A program made the position numbers and the translations under genes. Shown piece by piece: positions 13,424 to 20,543 of a DNA stretch of 25,513 bases. The notes under the pieces were generated by a model, which searched no databases, was not told the origin of the DNA, and saw only the letters and a program-made list of their open reading frames with translations. The stretch comes from a virus. Location of the stretch: positions 1 to 25,513 of the IMG/VR virus record IMGVR_UViG_3300018476_000038; one strand, given 5' to 3'. Position 1 is the first letter of the stretch. The number at the start of each line of letters is the position of its first letter.

Positions 13424-15055
13424 GTGACGACCTTCCCCACAGGCGTTGCGACCAAGCCGAGCAACATTACCGATGGGCTCCAGATCTTGGCAGCCCACGT
13501 CTCGTCGTTGTGGGACGAGACCATCTCCATGCAGTCGGAGTTGATGGGGGCGGGCGCCGGTAGCTTCTTCATGGACCTCCGGCCCACCACGGCCGGTTCA
13601 GTTGTCTTCCAGTCGAGGCAGTTGACGGGTGACACCCAGCCCAGGTTCCAGATCACCGGCTCGGGTGATCACCGGTGGGGCTCGGGTACGGCAGCTACGG
13701 ACGTCACGTTGGTACGGTCTGGCACCCGTACGCTGACCCTGAGTGGCTCTCAGATCATCAACGTCGCCAACGCGGCGGACACGGGGCTCGCCATCAACGC
13801 GAACGCCTCCCAGTCTGGCCCCATCCTGGACATCAAGGACGGCTCCGCGAGCATCAAGTTCCGGGTGAGCTCGGCAGGTCTGCTGCAGTTCCCCACCAGC
13901 AACTCGCTGTCCTTCTTGGCCCAGACCCTCGGGACGACCATCCTCCTGAACAGCACCATCAACGGGGAGCCTAACGCCCGGTACATCATGGACTCCTCGG
14001 GCAAGATGACCTGGGGATCTGGCTCGGCAACCCAGGACACCAATCTCTACCGGGGCGGCACGGACGAGCTCAGGACGGATGACTCCATCTCCGTCCGGGG
14101 AGATACCGCGGCGGCAGCCAGGAACATCGACCTGTACGGGCCAGCTGCCACGGCAGTGGCAGAGCGGGTCTTTGTGGCAGGTGATACCCAGTCCCGAGTC
14201 TCGATGGGAGTGGACGCCTCTGGCCGAGCGGTGATCGGGATGGGTCCGGGTGGCGCGAGTGCCCAGGATACGGGCTTTACTCGGACCTCGGCCGGCACCA
14301 TGACGGTGACCGGTACCTTGAGCATCCCCACCCTGGTGGTTGGCTCCTCGGCTTCCATTCCCACCCTGGCAGTCTCGTCTGCACTCACGGCTCCTACGGC
14401 GGGAGTGGACACCAACACCACCACCGTGGCCACGACCGCCTTCGTCCTGGGTCAGGCCGGAGCAGCGACCGTCCCGGTCGGTTCGCCGGCAGCGACGGGT
14501 GGCAGCTCGGCAAGATATGCCCGGGCCGACCACCGCCACGCCCTCGAGTACGGGATCTGGAACCCTAGTGGTACTCCTTCCCGGCTCAACACGGTATCCA
14601 TCTTTGCCTTTGGTGAGGGTTGGGGTGGCATTCTCGGGGACGGCCTCCATTATCGGGCTGCCACGGACTTTGGTTGGATCGAGGACACGAGTCAAGCAGT
14701 TTGGCAGAGCATTAACTATGACTTTGCTTCCTGGGCAGCCGTGGGCGGCACGGTGCAGTGGCGCTGGCTCGGCTATCTGCTGTGTACCGTCGCGGTGGCG
14801 GGCTCCTCGAGCCGGAACTTGGTCTTGAAGTACCTGAACATTAACGAGGGCGGGGCGGCAGGTTCCCTGACGATCATGCCGGGCGGTACTTCTTCCTTCG
14901 GAGCTAGCACCGGGCTGATTGGATTTGACACGGGGTGGCAGAATGCGCCGGGTGCCAGTGGGCTCATGCTTCCCCATATCAACTCTAACCGAGTCGGTGG
15001 GTCGGCAGGTGCCTTCTCTCGGTCTGGCCTCCACGTTCAGATGCGGGTCATCTAG
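13424..15055 (+). CDS. fibre-like protein (543 aa)
   Basis: GTG at 13424 with SD GAGGAA. Residues 1-60 (FPTGVATKPSNITDGLQILA) look like an attachment domain. Residues 60-300 contain three diverged modules of the kind R-x-x-I-x-x-S-G-x-x-x-W-G-S-G-x-A-x-x-D-x-x-L-x-R (e.g. ITGSGDHRWGSGTAATDVTL and SSGKMTWGSGSATQDTNLYR), common in trimeric phage fibre shafts. Residues about 325-345 carry DTNTTTVATTAFVLGQ, a motif seen near fibre tips. The C-terminal 170 residues form an unknown Trp/Gly-rich domain, possibly receptor binding. It is the first gene of the adhesin-like block. Confidence 0.75.
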   Translation: MTTFPTGVATKPSNITDGLQILAAHVSSLWDETISMQSELMGAGAGSFFMDLRPTTAGSVVFQSRQLTGDTQPRFQITGSGDHRWGSGTAATDVTLVRSGTRTLTLSGSQIINVANAADTGLAINANASQSGPILDIKDGSASIKFRVSSAGLLQFPTSNSLSFLAQTLGTTILLNSTINGEPNARYIMDSSGKMTWGSGSATQDTNLYRGGTDELRTDDSISVRGDTAAAARNIDLYGPAATAVAERVFVAGDTQSRVSMGVDASGRAVIGMGPGGASAQDTGFTRTSAGTMTVTGTLSIPTLVVGSSASIPTLAVSSALTAPTAGVDTNTTTVATTAFVLGQAGAATVPVGSPAATGGSSARYARADHRHALEYGIWNPSGTPSRLNTVSIFAFGEGWGGILGDGLHYRAATDFGWIEDTSQAVWQSINYDFASWAAVGGTVQWRWLGYLLCTVAVAGSSSRNLVLKYLNINEGGAAGSLTIMPGGTSSFGASTGLIGFDTGWQNAPGASGLMLPHINSNRVGGSAGAFSRSGLHVQMRVI

Positions 15056-15741
15056 TGAGCCAGCTCGAGACCTTCATCTGGTGGGAGCTCGAGAAGCGGG
15101 AACATGCGCTGGCTGAGCCGGAGTACGTTCTGCTCGGCCGTAACGAGATGACCACCGTGGGAGTCCAGTACCTCCTGGATGTCATTCGGGGATCGACCTT
15201 GACCCCGCTCAACGCGGCGCTGTGTCAGGTCGCGGTTGGAAGCTCGTCCACTGCCTTCTCCGCGGCTCACACGGACCTCCAGGCCGCGGTGGCTGGCTCT
15301 ACCGCGATCACGGCCGCTACCAACGCCTCCCCCATCCAGCTCACCGCGGCCGCGCACGGCCTAGCTACGGGGGCCTCGGTGACCATCTCTGGGGTGGGAG
15401 GGAACACGGCTGCCAACGGGAGCTGGTCGGTGACGGTCCTGGACGCCAACACCTTGACCCTAAACGGGTCGACCGGGAACGGAGCGTACACCTCGGGTGG
15501 GACGATAGCTACCGGAAACCGGGTAAGACGACCCATGGTAGGAGGCTTTCCCAGCCGTACCACCTTCACCCTCAACTTCCAAGGTTCCTTTGGCGCTACG
15601 GAAGCCAATTTTGCTTGGGCCGAGTGGGCGCTGTTCTGCGCCGCGCCGACCAACCTCATGGTCTCGCGCCGGGTACAAGCCCTCGGTACCAAGGTCAACC
15701 CAAATGTTTGGTCCCTTACCGCCCATCTCCAGCTGGCGTAG
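15055..15741 (+). CDS. fibre-like structural protein with inserted FCCH-like beta domain (228 aa)
   Basis: GTG in a TAGTG overlap with the preceding stop; no strong SD, so translation is probably coupled. Residues 1-80 and 155-228 form one beta-rich structural domain. Between them (about 83-152) lies an inserted module with LTAAAHGLATGASVTISGV, NGSWSV and TLTLNGSTGNGAYTSGG, a beta-sandwich resembling the E1-type FCCH-like domain often found in phage fibre and structural proteins. The next gene has a related module. Function: virion surface or fibre component (inference). Confidence 0.7.
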   Translation: MSQLETFIWWELEKREHALAEPEYVLLGRNEMTTVGVQYLLDVIRGSTLTPLNAALCQVAVGSSSTAFSAAHTDLQAAVAGSTAITAATNASPIQLTAAAHGLATGASVTISGVGGNTAANGSWSVTVLDANTLTLNGSTGNGAYTSGGTIATGNRVRRPMVGGFPSRTTFTLNFQGSFGATEANFAWAEWALFCAAPTNLMVSRRVQALGTKVNPNVWSLTAHLQLA

Positions 15742-15743
15742 GG

Positions 15744-15749
15744 TAGACT
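15744..15749 (+). promoter_or_regulatory. candidate -10 box (TAGACT) with leader
   Basis: TAGACT lies 2 nt after the upstream stop. A start near 15756 would give a leader of about 19 nt containing GAAGGAG (15764-15770) for the gene at 15775. The leader shares CTCGAAGGAG with the endolysin leader (3540-3549). No -35 is seen. Confidence 0.35.
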
Positions 15750-15774
15750 CGAGCAGTAGCCTCGAAGGAGCATC

Positions 15775-16404
15775 ATGCCCGGTAAGTCTGATTATCTGGA
15801 GCTCAAGGTCCTGGATGTGATCTTCGGCTACCAGCACGCGATCCTCTCGTCCACCGCCGCCACCCCGGTGGTCATCACCACGACTGTTCCCCACTCGGTA
15901 CAGGTGGGAGACCGGGTGAGTGTCTTTGGTCACCTGGTCCAGCTGGGCGCGAACGGGGAGTGGCTGCCCGGCTCGGTGGGGGCCTCGACCATCACGCTGA
16001 CCGGCTCGACGCTGAACGGCGGCGCCGGGGGCAACACCGGCACGGTCAAGAAGATGCTCGACGCGGGCATCACCAACTACTTCGGCCTCTGGACGACGAC
16101 TCTCACGGACGCCTCCACCGGCTCGACCGGCACCGAGATGACCGGCGGCTCCTACGCCCGGGCCTCGGTGACCAATAACTTCGCCACCTGGGCGAACGCG
16201 GCTGCCGGTTCCAAGACCAACACCGGCACCATCACGTTCCCGACCGCGACCGCGAACTGGAACTCCATCACGGACTGGGCTGTCCTGGACGCCTCGTCCG
16301 GAGGTAACATCCTGTACTACGGCGCCTTCGCGGCGACGCAGACCGTTTCCAACGGCCAGACCGCCTCGTGGTCGGCTGCCGGCATCACCGTTACGGAGGA
16401 CTAG
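15775..16404 (+). CDS. fibre-like structural protein (209 aa)
   Basis: ATG with SD GAAGGAG (15764-15770). Residues 25-92 contain an FCCH-like beta module (VPHSVQVGDRVSVFGHLVQ, NGEW, STITLTGSTLNGG) related to that of the preceding gene. Residues 95-209 match the common phage fibre domain with NYFGLWTTTLTDAS, GTEMTGGSYARASV and ITDWAVLDASSGG; in other phages this domain occurs in tail or head fibre proteins. No enzyme motif. Likely a virion surface protein. Confidence 0.75.
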   Translation: MPGKSDYLELKVLDVIFGYQHAILSSTAATPVVITTTVPHSVQVGDRVSVFGHLVQLGANGEWLPGSVGASTITLTGSTLNGGAGGNTGTVKKMLDAGITNYFGLWTTTLTDASTGSTGTEMTGGSYARASVTNNFATWANAAAGSKTNTGTITFPTATANWNSITDWAVLDASSGGNILYYGAFAATQTVSNGQTASWSAAGITVTED

Positions 16405-16407
16405 ATC

Positions 16408-16674
16408 ATGGCTGAGGAGTACACCGGCAAGATCTGCTGGTCGTCCGAGGATCTGTGCTACTACGCCATCCCGGAGGACGTTCGCGACAAGGAGTTCGAT
16501 CCCCGGGAGGGCGGCCAGAAGGCCAGGTGGATCGCGGACAACGACGATCCCGAGGATCCGGGTGGGCACTTTGAGCTCATCGACCCGGATGATGAGCCGG
16601 AGGAGATCACCGACCTCGAGATCATGGAGCTCGAGGCGGGCACCTCCGAGGGTGGCTCGGACGCGGGGCTGTAA
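16408..16674 (+). CDS. small acidic protein (88 aa)
   Basis: ATG with SD GGAGGA (16395-16400), 3 nt after the previous stop. The product is very acidic, with a Trp/Cys/Tyr-containing start (ICWSSEDLCYYAIPEDVRD) and an Asp/Glu-rich second half. The size and charge resemble assembly chaperones or small head proteins, but no family is recognised. The next gene starts directly after its TAA. Confidence 0.65.
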   Translation: MAEEYTGKICWSSEDLCYYAIPEDVRDKEFDPREGGQKARWIADNDDPEDPGGHFELIDPDDEPEEITDLEIMELEAGTSEGGSDAGL

Positions 16675-17127
16675 ATGCCCCAGATCTATAGTGGGGTCAC
16701 GCCAGCTGTCGCGCTCAGCGCGGGAGTAGCGAAGACCTGCGCGGCGATGGTGTCCGCGGCGGGAGATCAGATCTTTCTGGTCGAGCTGGTGGTCTCCTTC
16801 GACGGGGTGACCGCCTCGGCCGTTCCGGTGACGGTGGACCTCTGTGACTACGACGTAGCGGCTCCGGGAACCCGTACCACGGGCACGCCCGTCCAGATGC
16901 ATGGCCAGCGGTCAGCCGTCGCGAGTGCCTTCTATCACACCTACACGGTGGAGCCGACGGTACTCCTGGCGAGCTACCGCTGGTACGTCACCCCCAACGG
17001 GGGCCTGCTTCACCTGCAGTTCCCGCTGGGGAGGGAGCCGGAAACGGTGATCGCGAAGGGCATGGCCGTCCGGTGTAACGCCCCGGCCGCGGTAAATGCC
17101 ACGGTCACCATGGTCTGGGAGGAGTAG
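16675..17127 (+). CDS. beta-rich virion-type protein (150 aa)
   Basis: ATG immediately after the TAA of the upstream gene, with no clear SD, so probably coupled. The protein has the pattern AGVAKTCAAMVSAAGDQIFL, VELVVSFDGVTASAVPVTVD and a C-terminal GMAVRCNAPAAVNATVTMVW, a beta-sandwich plan that I have seen in hypothetical structural proteins of actinobacterial and other phages. It is likely a small capsid-surface or fibre-associated protein; the exact role is unknown. Confidence 0.65.
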   Translation: MPQIYSGVTPAVALSAGVAKTCAAMVSAAGDQIFLVELVVSFDGVTASAVPVTVDLCDYDVAAPGTRTTGTPVQMHGQRSAVASAFYHTYTVEPTVLLASYRWYVTPNGGLLHLQFPLGREPETVIAKGMAVRCNAPAAVNATVTMVWEE

Positions 17128-17133
17128 CCCCTA

Positions 17134-17403
17134 ATGTCGGGATGGCATTCCCGGCACGGCTCGTGGTGGGCGGTGCACTGGTGTCTCTCCCAGGGCTTCA
17201 CGATCCTGCCGGGACTGCACCTGGACTGGCATCGGCGGCAGACGGCCCGGGAGGGGATCAAGTTTGGCCCCTACCTGGACCTCCACTGGGCCTTTGGGAT
17301 CGTCAGCGTGGGAGTGAACCCGATCTGGAGTACCGAGTTGGCGATCAACTACCGGCCGGGGAAGCGCGCTGACGGGCTAGGCGCTGGGCTCGAGGCCGAC
17401 TGA
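17134..17403 (+). CDS. Trp/His-rich hypothetical protein (89 aa)
   Basis: ATG at 17134 with SD GGGAGGAG (17117-17124, 9 nt spacing). The stop overlaps the start of the giant glycine-rich gene (TGATG), which decides this frame over an alternative one starting at 17142. The product is unusually rich in Trp and His (SGWHSRHGSWWAVHWCLSQG, HLDWHRRQ, LDLHWAFGIVSVGVNP). There is no clear membrane helix. No known family; it may be a small structural or chaperone protein for the fibre encoded next. Confidence 0.6.
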   Translation: MSGWHSRHGSWWAVHWCLSQGFTILPGLHLDWHRRQTAREGIKFGPYLDLHWAFGIVSVGVNPIWSTELAINYRPGKRADGLGAGLEAD

Positions 17404-20400
17404 TGGCTACCGCTGGCTACAAGATCCTGTGTCTGGCGCCAGGAGGTGGCGGCGGTGCCTCGCTGACCGGGGGTAGTGGCGGCGCGTTCGCGATCGGCTT
17501 CGGCGACTCGGGATTCAACGGGGCAGCGGGCGGAGCGGGCCGGGCCGCGACCGGTACGACCACGGGCGCGGGCGGCGGGTCGAGCGGCGGTACGGCCGCG
17601 AACGGCAACGTGGGGGCGACCTCGTTGGCCGGCGGCGCGGGAGGCGCGGCTCCGACTGGTGGCTCGGCGGGTGGCAGTGGCGCTAGCGGCGCGGCGGGTG
17701 GTGCTGGCTTCAACGGCGGCGGCGGTGCCGGTGGTGGCTCTACCTCCGGCGCGGGTGCGGCGGGCGGCAGTGCGCTGGGCGGCAGGGCGCTGGTGGACGG
17801 CGTCAACTACACCGCGAGCGGCACGCACGTGGTCGCGGCTGGCAAGACGTCGATCGTGATTGAGTGCTGGGGCGGGGGCGGCGGTGGTCAGGCCGGGTCC
17901 ACGAACGTGAGTGCCGGGGCGGGTGGCGGCGGCGGAGCCTACCTGAAGTCCACCGTCGCGGTCACGCCCGGAGACGTGCTGACCATCAACATCGGGGCTG
18001 CCGCGGCGGGCGGTGGCGCTAGTGCTGCCGCGGGCTCCGCCGGTGCTCCGGTGAGCGTCACGACCGGCGGGGTCCTGTGTCTCGCGGCGGGTGGCGGCTC
18101 GGTGGGTGCGGGTGGCCCGACCGGATCGGTAGGCGGCACGGCGGCGAACAGCGTCGGCACGACGAAGTTCTCGGGCGGAGCGGGCGGCACGACGACCGGC
18201 TCATCGCCTGCTTCCGGTGGTGGGTCGAGCGCGGGCACGGCCACGAACGGCAACACGGGCGGGGCGAGTGGGGTCGGTACGGGCGGTGCGGCTCCGACTG
18301 GTGGTGGCGCGGGCGGGGCGGGTGTCTCCACGGGCAACGGGAACCCGGGTAGTGCTCCTGGCGGTGGTGGTGGTGGTCCGGGTTCTGGCGGCTCGGTGCT
18401 CGGCGGTGCTGGTGGTGCTGGAAAGGTGATCGTAGACGGTACGACGTACTCGACTCCCGGGACCTTCGTCCATACCGTCGCGGCAGGCAAGACGAGCATT
18501 GATATTGAGTGCTGGGGCGGCGGCGGCACAGGCAGCATGAGCGCGATTCAGACTGGTCATGCGGGCGGCGGCGGGGCGTACTCGAAAGCGACTGCCGTCG
18601 CCGTCGTGCCGGGGGAAAAGCTGGCGGTCATCGTTGCCCCGGCCGTCCTGAATGTCACCGTACTGCAACTCGGGGTTCCGTCGATCGCCAACGCCTCGGG
18701 ATTCTCGTCGTCCGTTCAGGCGCTCGGGTCACCGTTTACCTTCTCCAACGGCACGGAGGGGTGGGTGTTCAACGCGGCTGGTGGTACGGGTCTAACTGGG
18801 CTTGCCTCCACCAACTTCGCGGACAGCACGAACGACTCATCGCTCCAGGCGGGGGTGTTGTACGCGCGGCGGGACGGTAAGAGCCTGACTGGTGCGGCGT
18901 CGTACTGGGAGTGGACGGGCACGTGGGAGGACCTGGGCGTCCCGGTAGGGGCGATCGTGTCGGCCGTTAACCTTGACTACGACTGGCAGTGTGTGCTCTA
19001 CTCGACGGGAGCTAGCTCGTCGGTTGGTCCAGCCGAGCTTCGCGACAACGCGGGGACGCTACGGAACACGATCAGTACCGCGCCGACGGCGGTTACGGCC
19101 ACGTCAGCCTGGGCGGCCCGGACGGGTACGAACCAGACGGGCCTGTCGGACGACTCCAATACGCCGATCAAGCTGCGGATCGGTGTGAAGCCGAACACCG
19201 GTTCCTCCACGTCGGCGCAGGTCGCGATGCTGCTCGACTACGTGCGGGTGGCGGTCACGTACGCCATGCCGGTGGCACCGGTAGGTCCATCGCACTCGTG
19301 GACGCACGAGAACCAGCTGATCAGCGAGTACGGTACCATCAACACGACCGGTGGCACGGTCGCCCTTACCTCGGCCCAGGCCCACAGCGGTACCCAGAGC
19401 CTACGCATCAACCGGACCTCGAACGCGGACGTCCGGGCGCAGTGGGACTACAACTGGGACGGCAACCGGCGGACCTGTGGCTCGGCCTGGATTCGGGTGG
19501 CTTCCTACCCGACCGCGACCTGCCCGATCATCATCCAGTTCTTCGGGACGGCCGACAACTTTGAGGTGCGGCTGTCACCCACCGGGCAAGTGTTCGCCGG
19601 TCGCCAGAACAGCGGCCAGTCCGCGGCGGCCTCGGCGACGTTGGTGCCGCTCAACACCTGGACTCAGATCTCGTGGTGGGGCAATAGCTCCACCAGCACC
19701 TTCGAGATCAAGGCAGCGGTAGGAGCCGACACGCCGGTGAGCTATACCTGGGCGACGACAGCCGAGACACCAGCCGGCCTTTGTTTCGGGTCACGGTCGT
19801 TCGCCACCGCCTCGCTGTACGACATCTACTTCGACGATGCTTACACCTACATCGGGTCAATTCTGCCGGCAGATCCCGCTCCTGACCCGACGGCGTTCCC
19901 GTCGGTAGGAGTGATCGACACCTTCAACCGCGCCGACGTGGGGCCGCCCCCGAGCGCGAGCTGGTCGACTGACATCCGCGGGCAAGCGAAGCCGGGTATG
20001 AGGGTAGTGAGTAACCAGCTGGCTGCCAGCGCGGGTGGCCCGGCTGAGTGCAGCACCTGGTGGAACGCCACCTCGTTCGGCGCCGATGAGGACGTCTTCA
20101 TCACCCAGAAGGTGGGCGGTGACTTCACCAACTTCCAGCTGTGGGGCAGGGCGACGAACGCGGGCGCGAGCGGCGTTACGGCCTACGTGCTGAACCTGTT
20201 CCACGGCGGGTTTAACTTCCAGCGATACGAGAGCAGTGCCTACACCGCTCTTACTGGCACCATCACTCACGTCCTCGACGTTGACTGGGGAGTTGGCTTC
20301 CGGATCCGGGGGACGGAGCTGACGTGCTGGGTGAAGCCGCCCGCTGGCTCCTGGACGGTGCTGGCTCGACAGCACGACGCCAAGCTGGCTACTGGTACCC

Positions 20401-20543
20401 GCACGGGGATCGCCTTGTATGACTCGAACCTGACGTACGACGACTATGGCGCGGGCACCCTGGTTCCCGCCGTTGCCTCCACGTACGTGCGTAACCGCCC
20501 GGCAGTGGCACGCCAGGCGGTCATGAGAGCGACGGTTCGGTAA
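17403..20543 (+). CDS. giant glycine-rich adhesin/fibre protein with ConA-like domains (1046 aa)
   Basis: ATG in a TGATG overlap. Residues 1-430 are Gly/Ala/Ser/Thr-rich and contain two diverged copies of a module: VDGVNYTASGTHVVAAGKTS with IECWGGGG (about 130-165) and VDGTTYSTPGTFVHTVAAGK with IECWGGGG (about 341-375). Each opens a GGGGAY-rich sheet of polyglycine type II character, as seen in some phage adhesin tips. Residues 440-625 are a beta-sandwich. About 630-830 and 838-1025 are two ConA/LamG-like domains (HSGTQSLRINR; DTFNRADVGPPPSASW), folds that bind sugars. No hydrolase motif is seen. Likely a receptor- or glycan-binding virion fibre. Confidence 0.8.
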   Translation: MATAGYKILCLAPGGGGGASLTGGSGGAFAIGFGDSGFNGAAGGAGRAATGTTTGAGGGSSGGTAANGNVGATSLAGGAGGAAPTGGSAGGSGASGAAGGAGFNGGGGAGGGSTSGAGAAGGSALGGRALVDGVNYTASGTHVVAAGKTSIVIECWGGGGGGQAGSTNVSAGAGGGGGAYLKSTVAVTPGDVLTINIGAAAAGGGASAAAGSAGAPVSVTTGGVLCLAAGGGSVGAGGPTGSVGGTAANSVGTTKFSGGAGGTTTGSSPASGGGSSAGTATNGNTGGASGVGTGGAAPTGGGAGGAGVSTGNGNPGSAPGGGGGGPGSGGSVLGGAGGAGKVIVDGTTYSTPGTFVHTVAAGKTSIDIECWGGGGTGSMSAIQTGHAGGGGAYSKATAVAVVPGEKLAVIVAPAVLNVTVLQLGVPSIANASGFSSSVQALGSPFTFSNGTEGWVFNAAGGTGLTGLASTNFADSTNDSSLQAGVLYARRDGKSLTGAASYWEWTGTWEDLGVPVGAIVSAVNLDYDWQCVLYSTGASSSVGPAELRDNAGTLRNTISTAPTAVTATSAWAARTGTNQTGLSDDSNTPIKLRIGVKPNTGSSTSAQVAMLLDYVRVAVTYAMPVAPVGPSHSWTHENQLISEYGTINTTGGTVALTSAQAHSGTQSLRINRTSNADVRAQWDYNWDGNRRTCGSAWIRVASYPTATCPIIIQFFGTADNFEVRLSPTGQVFAGRQNSGQSAAASATLVPLNTWTQISWWGNSSTSTFEIKAAVGADTPVSYTWATTAETPAGLCFGSRSFATASLYDIYFDDAYTYIGSILPADPAPDPTAFPSVGVIDTFNRADVGPPPSASWSTDIRGQAKPGMRVVSNQLAASAGGPAECSTWWNATSFGADEDVFITQKVGGDFTNFQLWGRATNAGASGVTAYVLNLFHGGFNFQRYESSAYTALTGTITHVLDVDWGVGFRIRGTELTCWVKPPAGSWTVLARQHDAKLATGTRTGIALYDSNLTYDDYGAGTLVPAVASTYVRNRPAVARQAVMRATVR

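Noticed and set aside
17142-17372. Alternative frame within the Trp/His-rich gene
   Set aside because: No SD at proper spacing, and its end does not join the next gene, while the 17134 frame has both SD and TGATG coupling.
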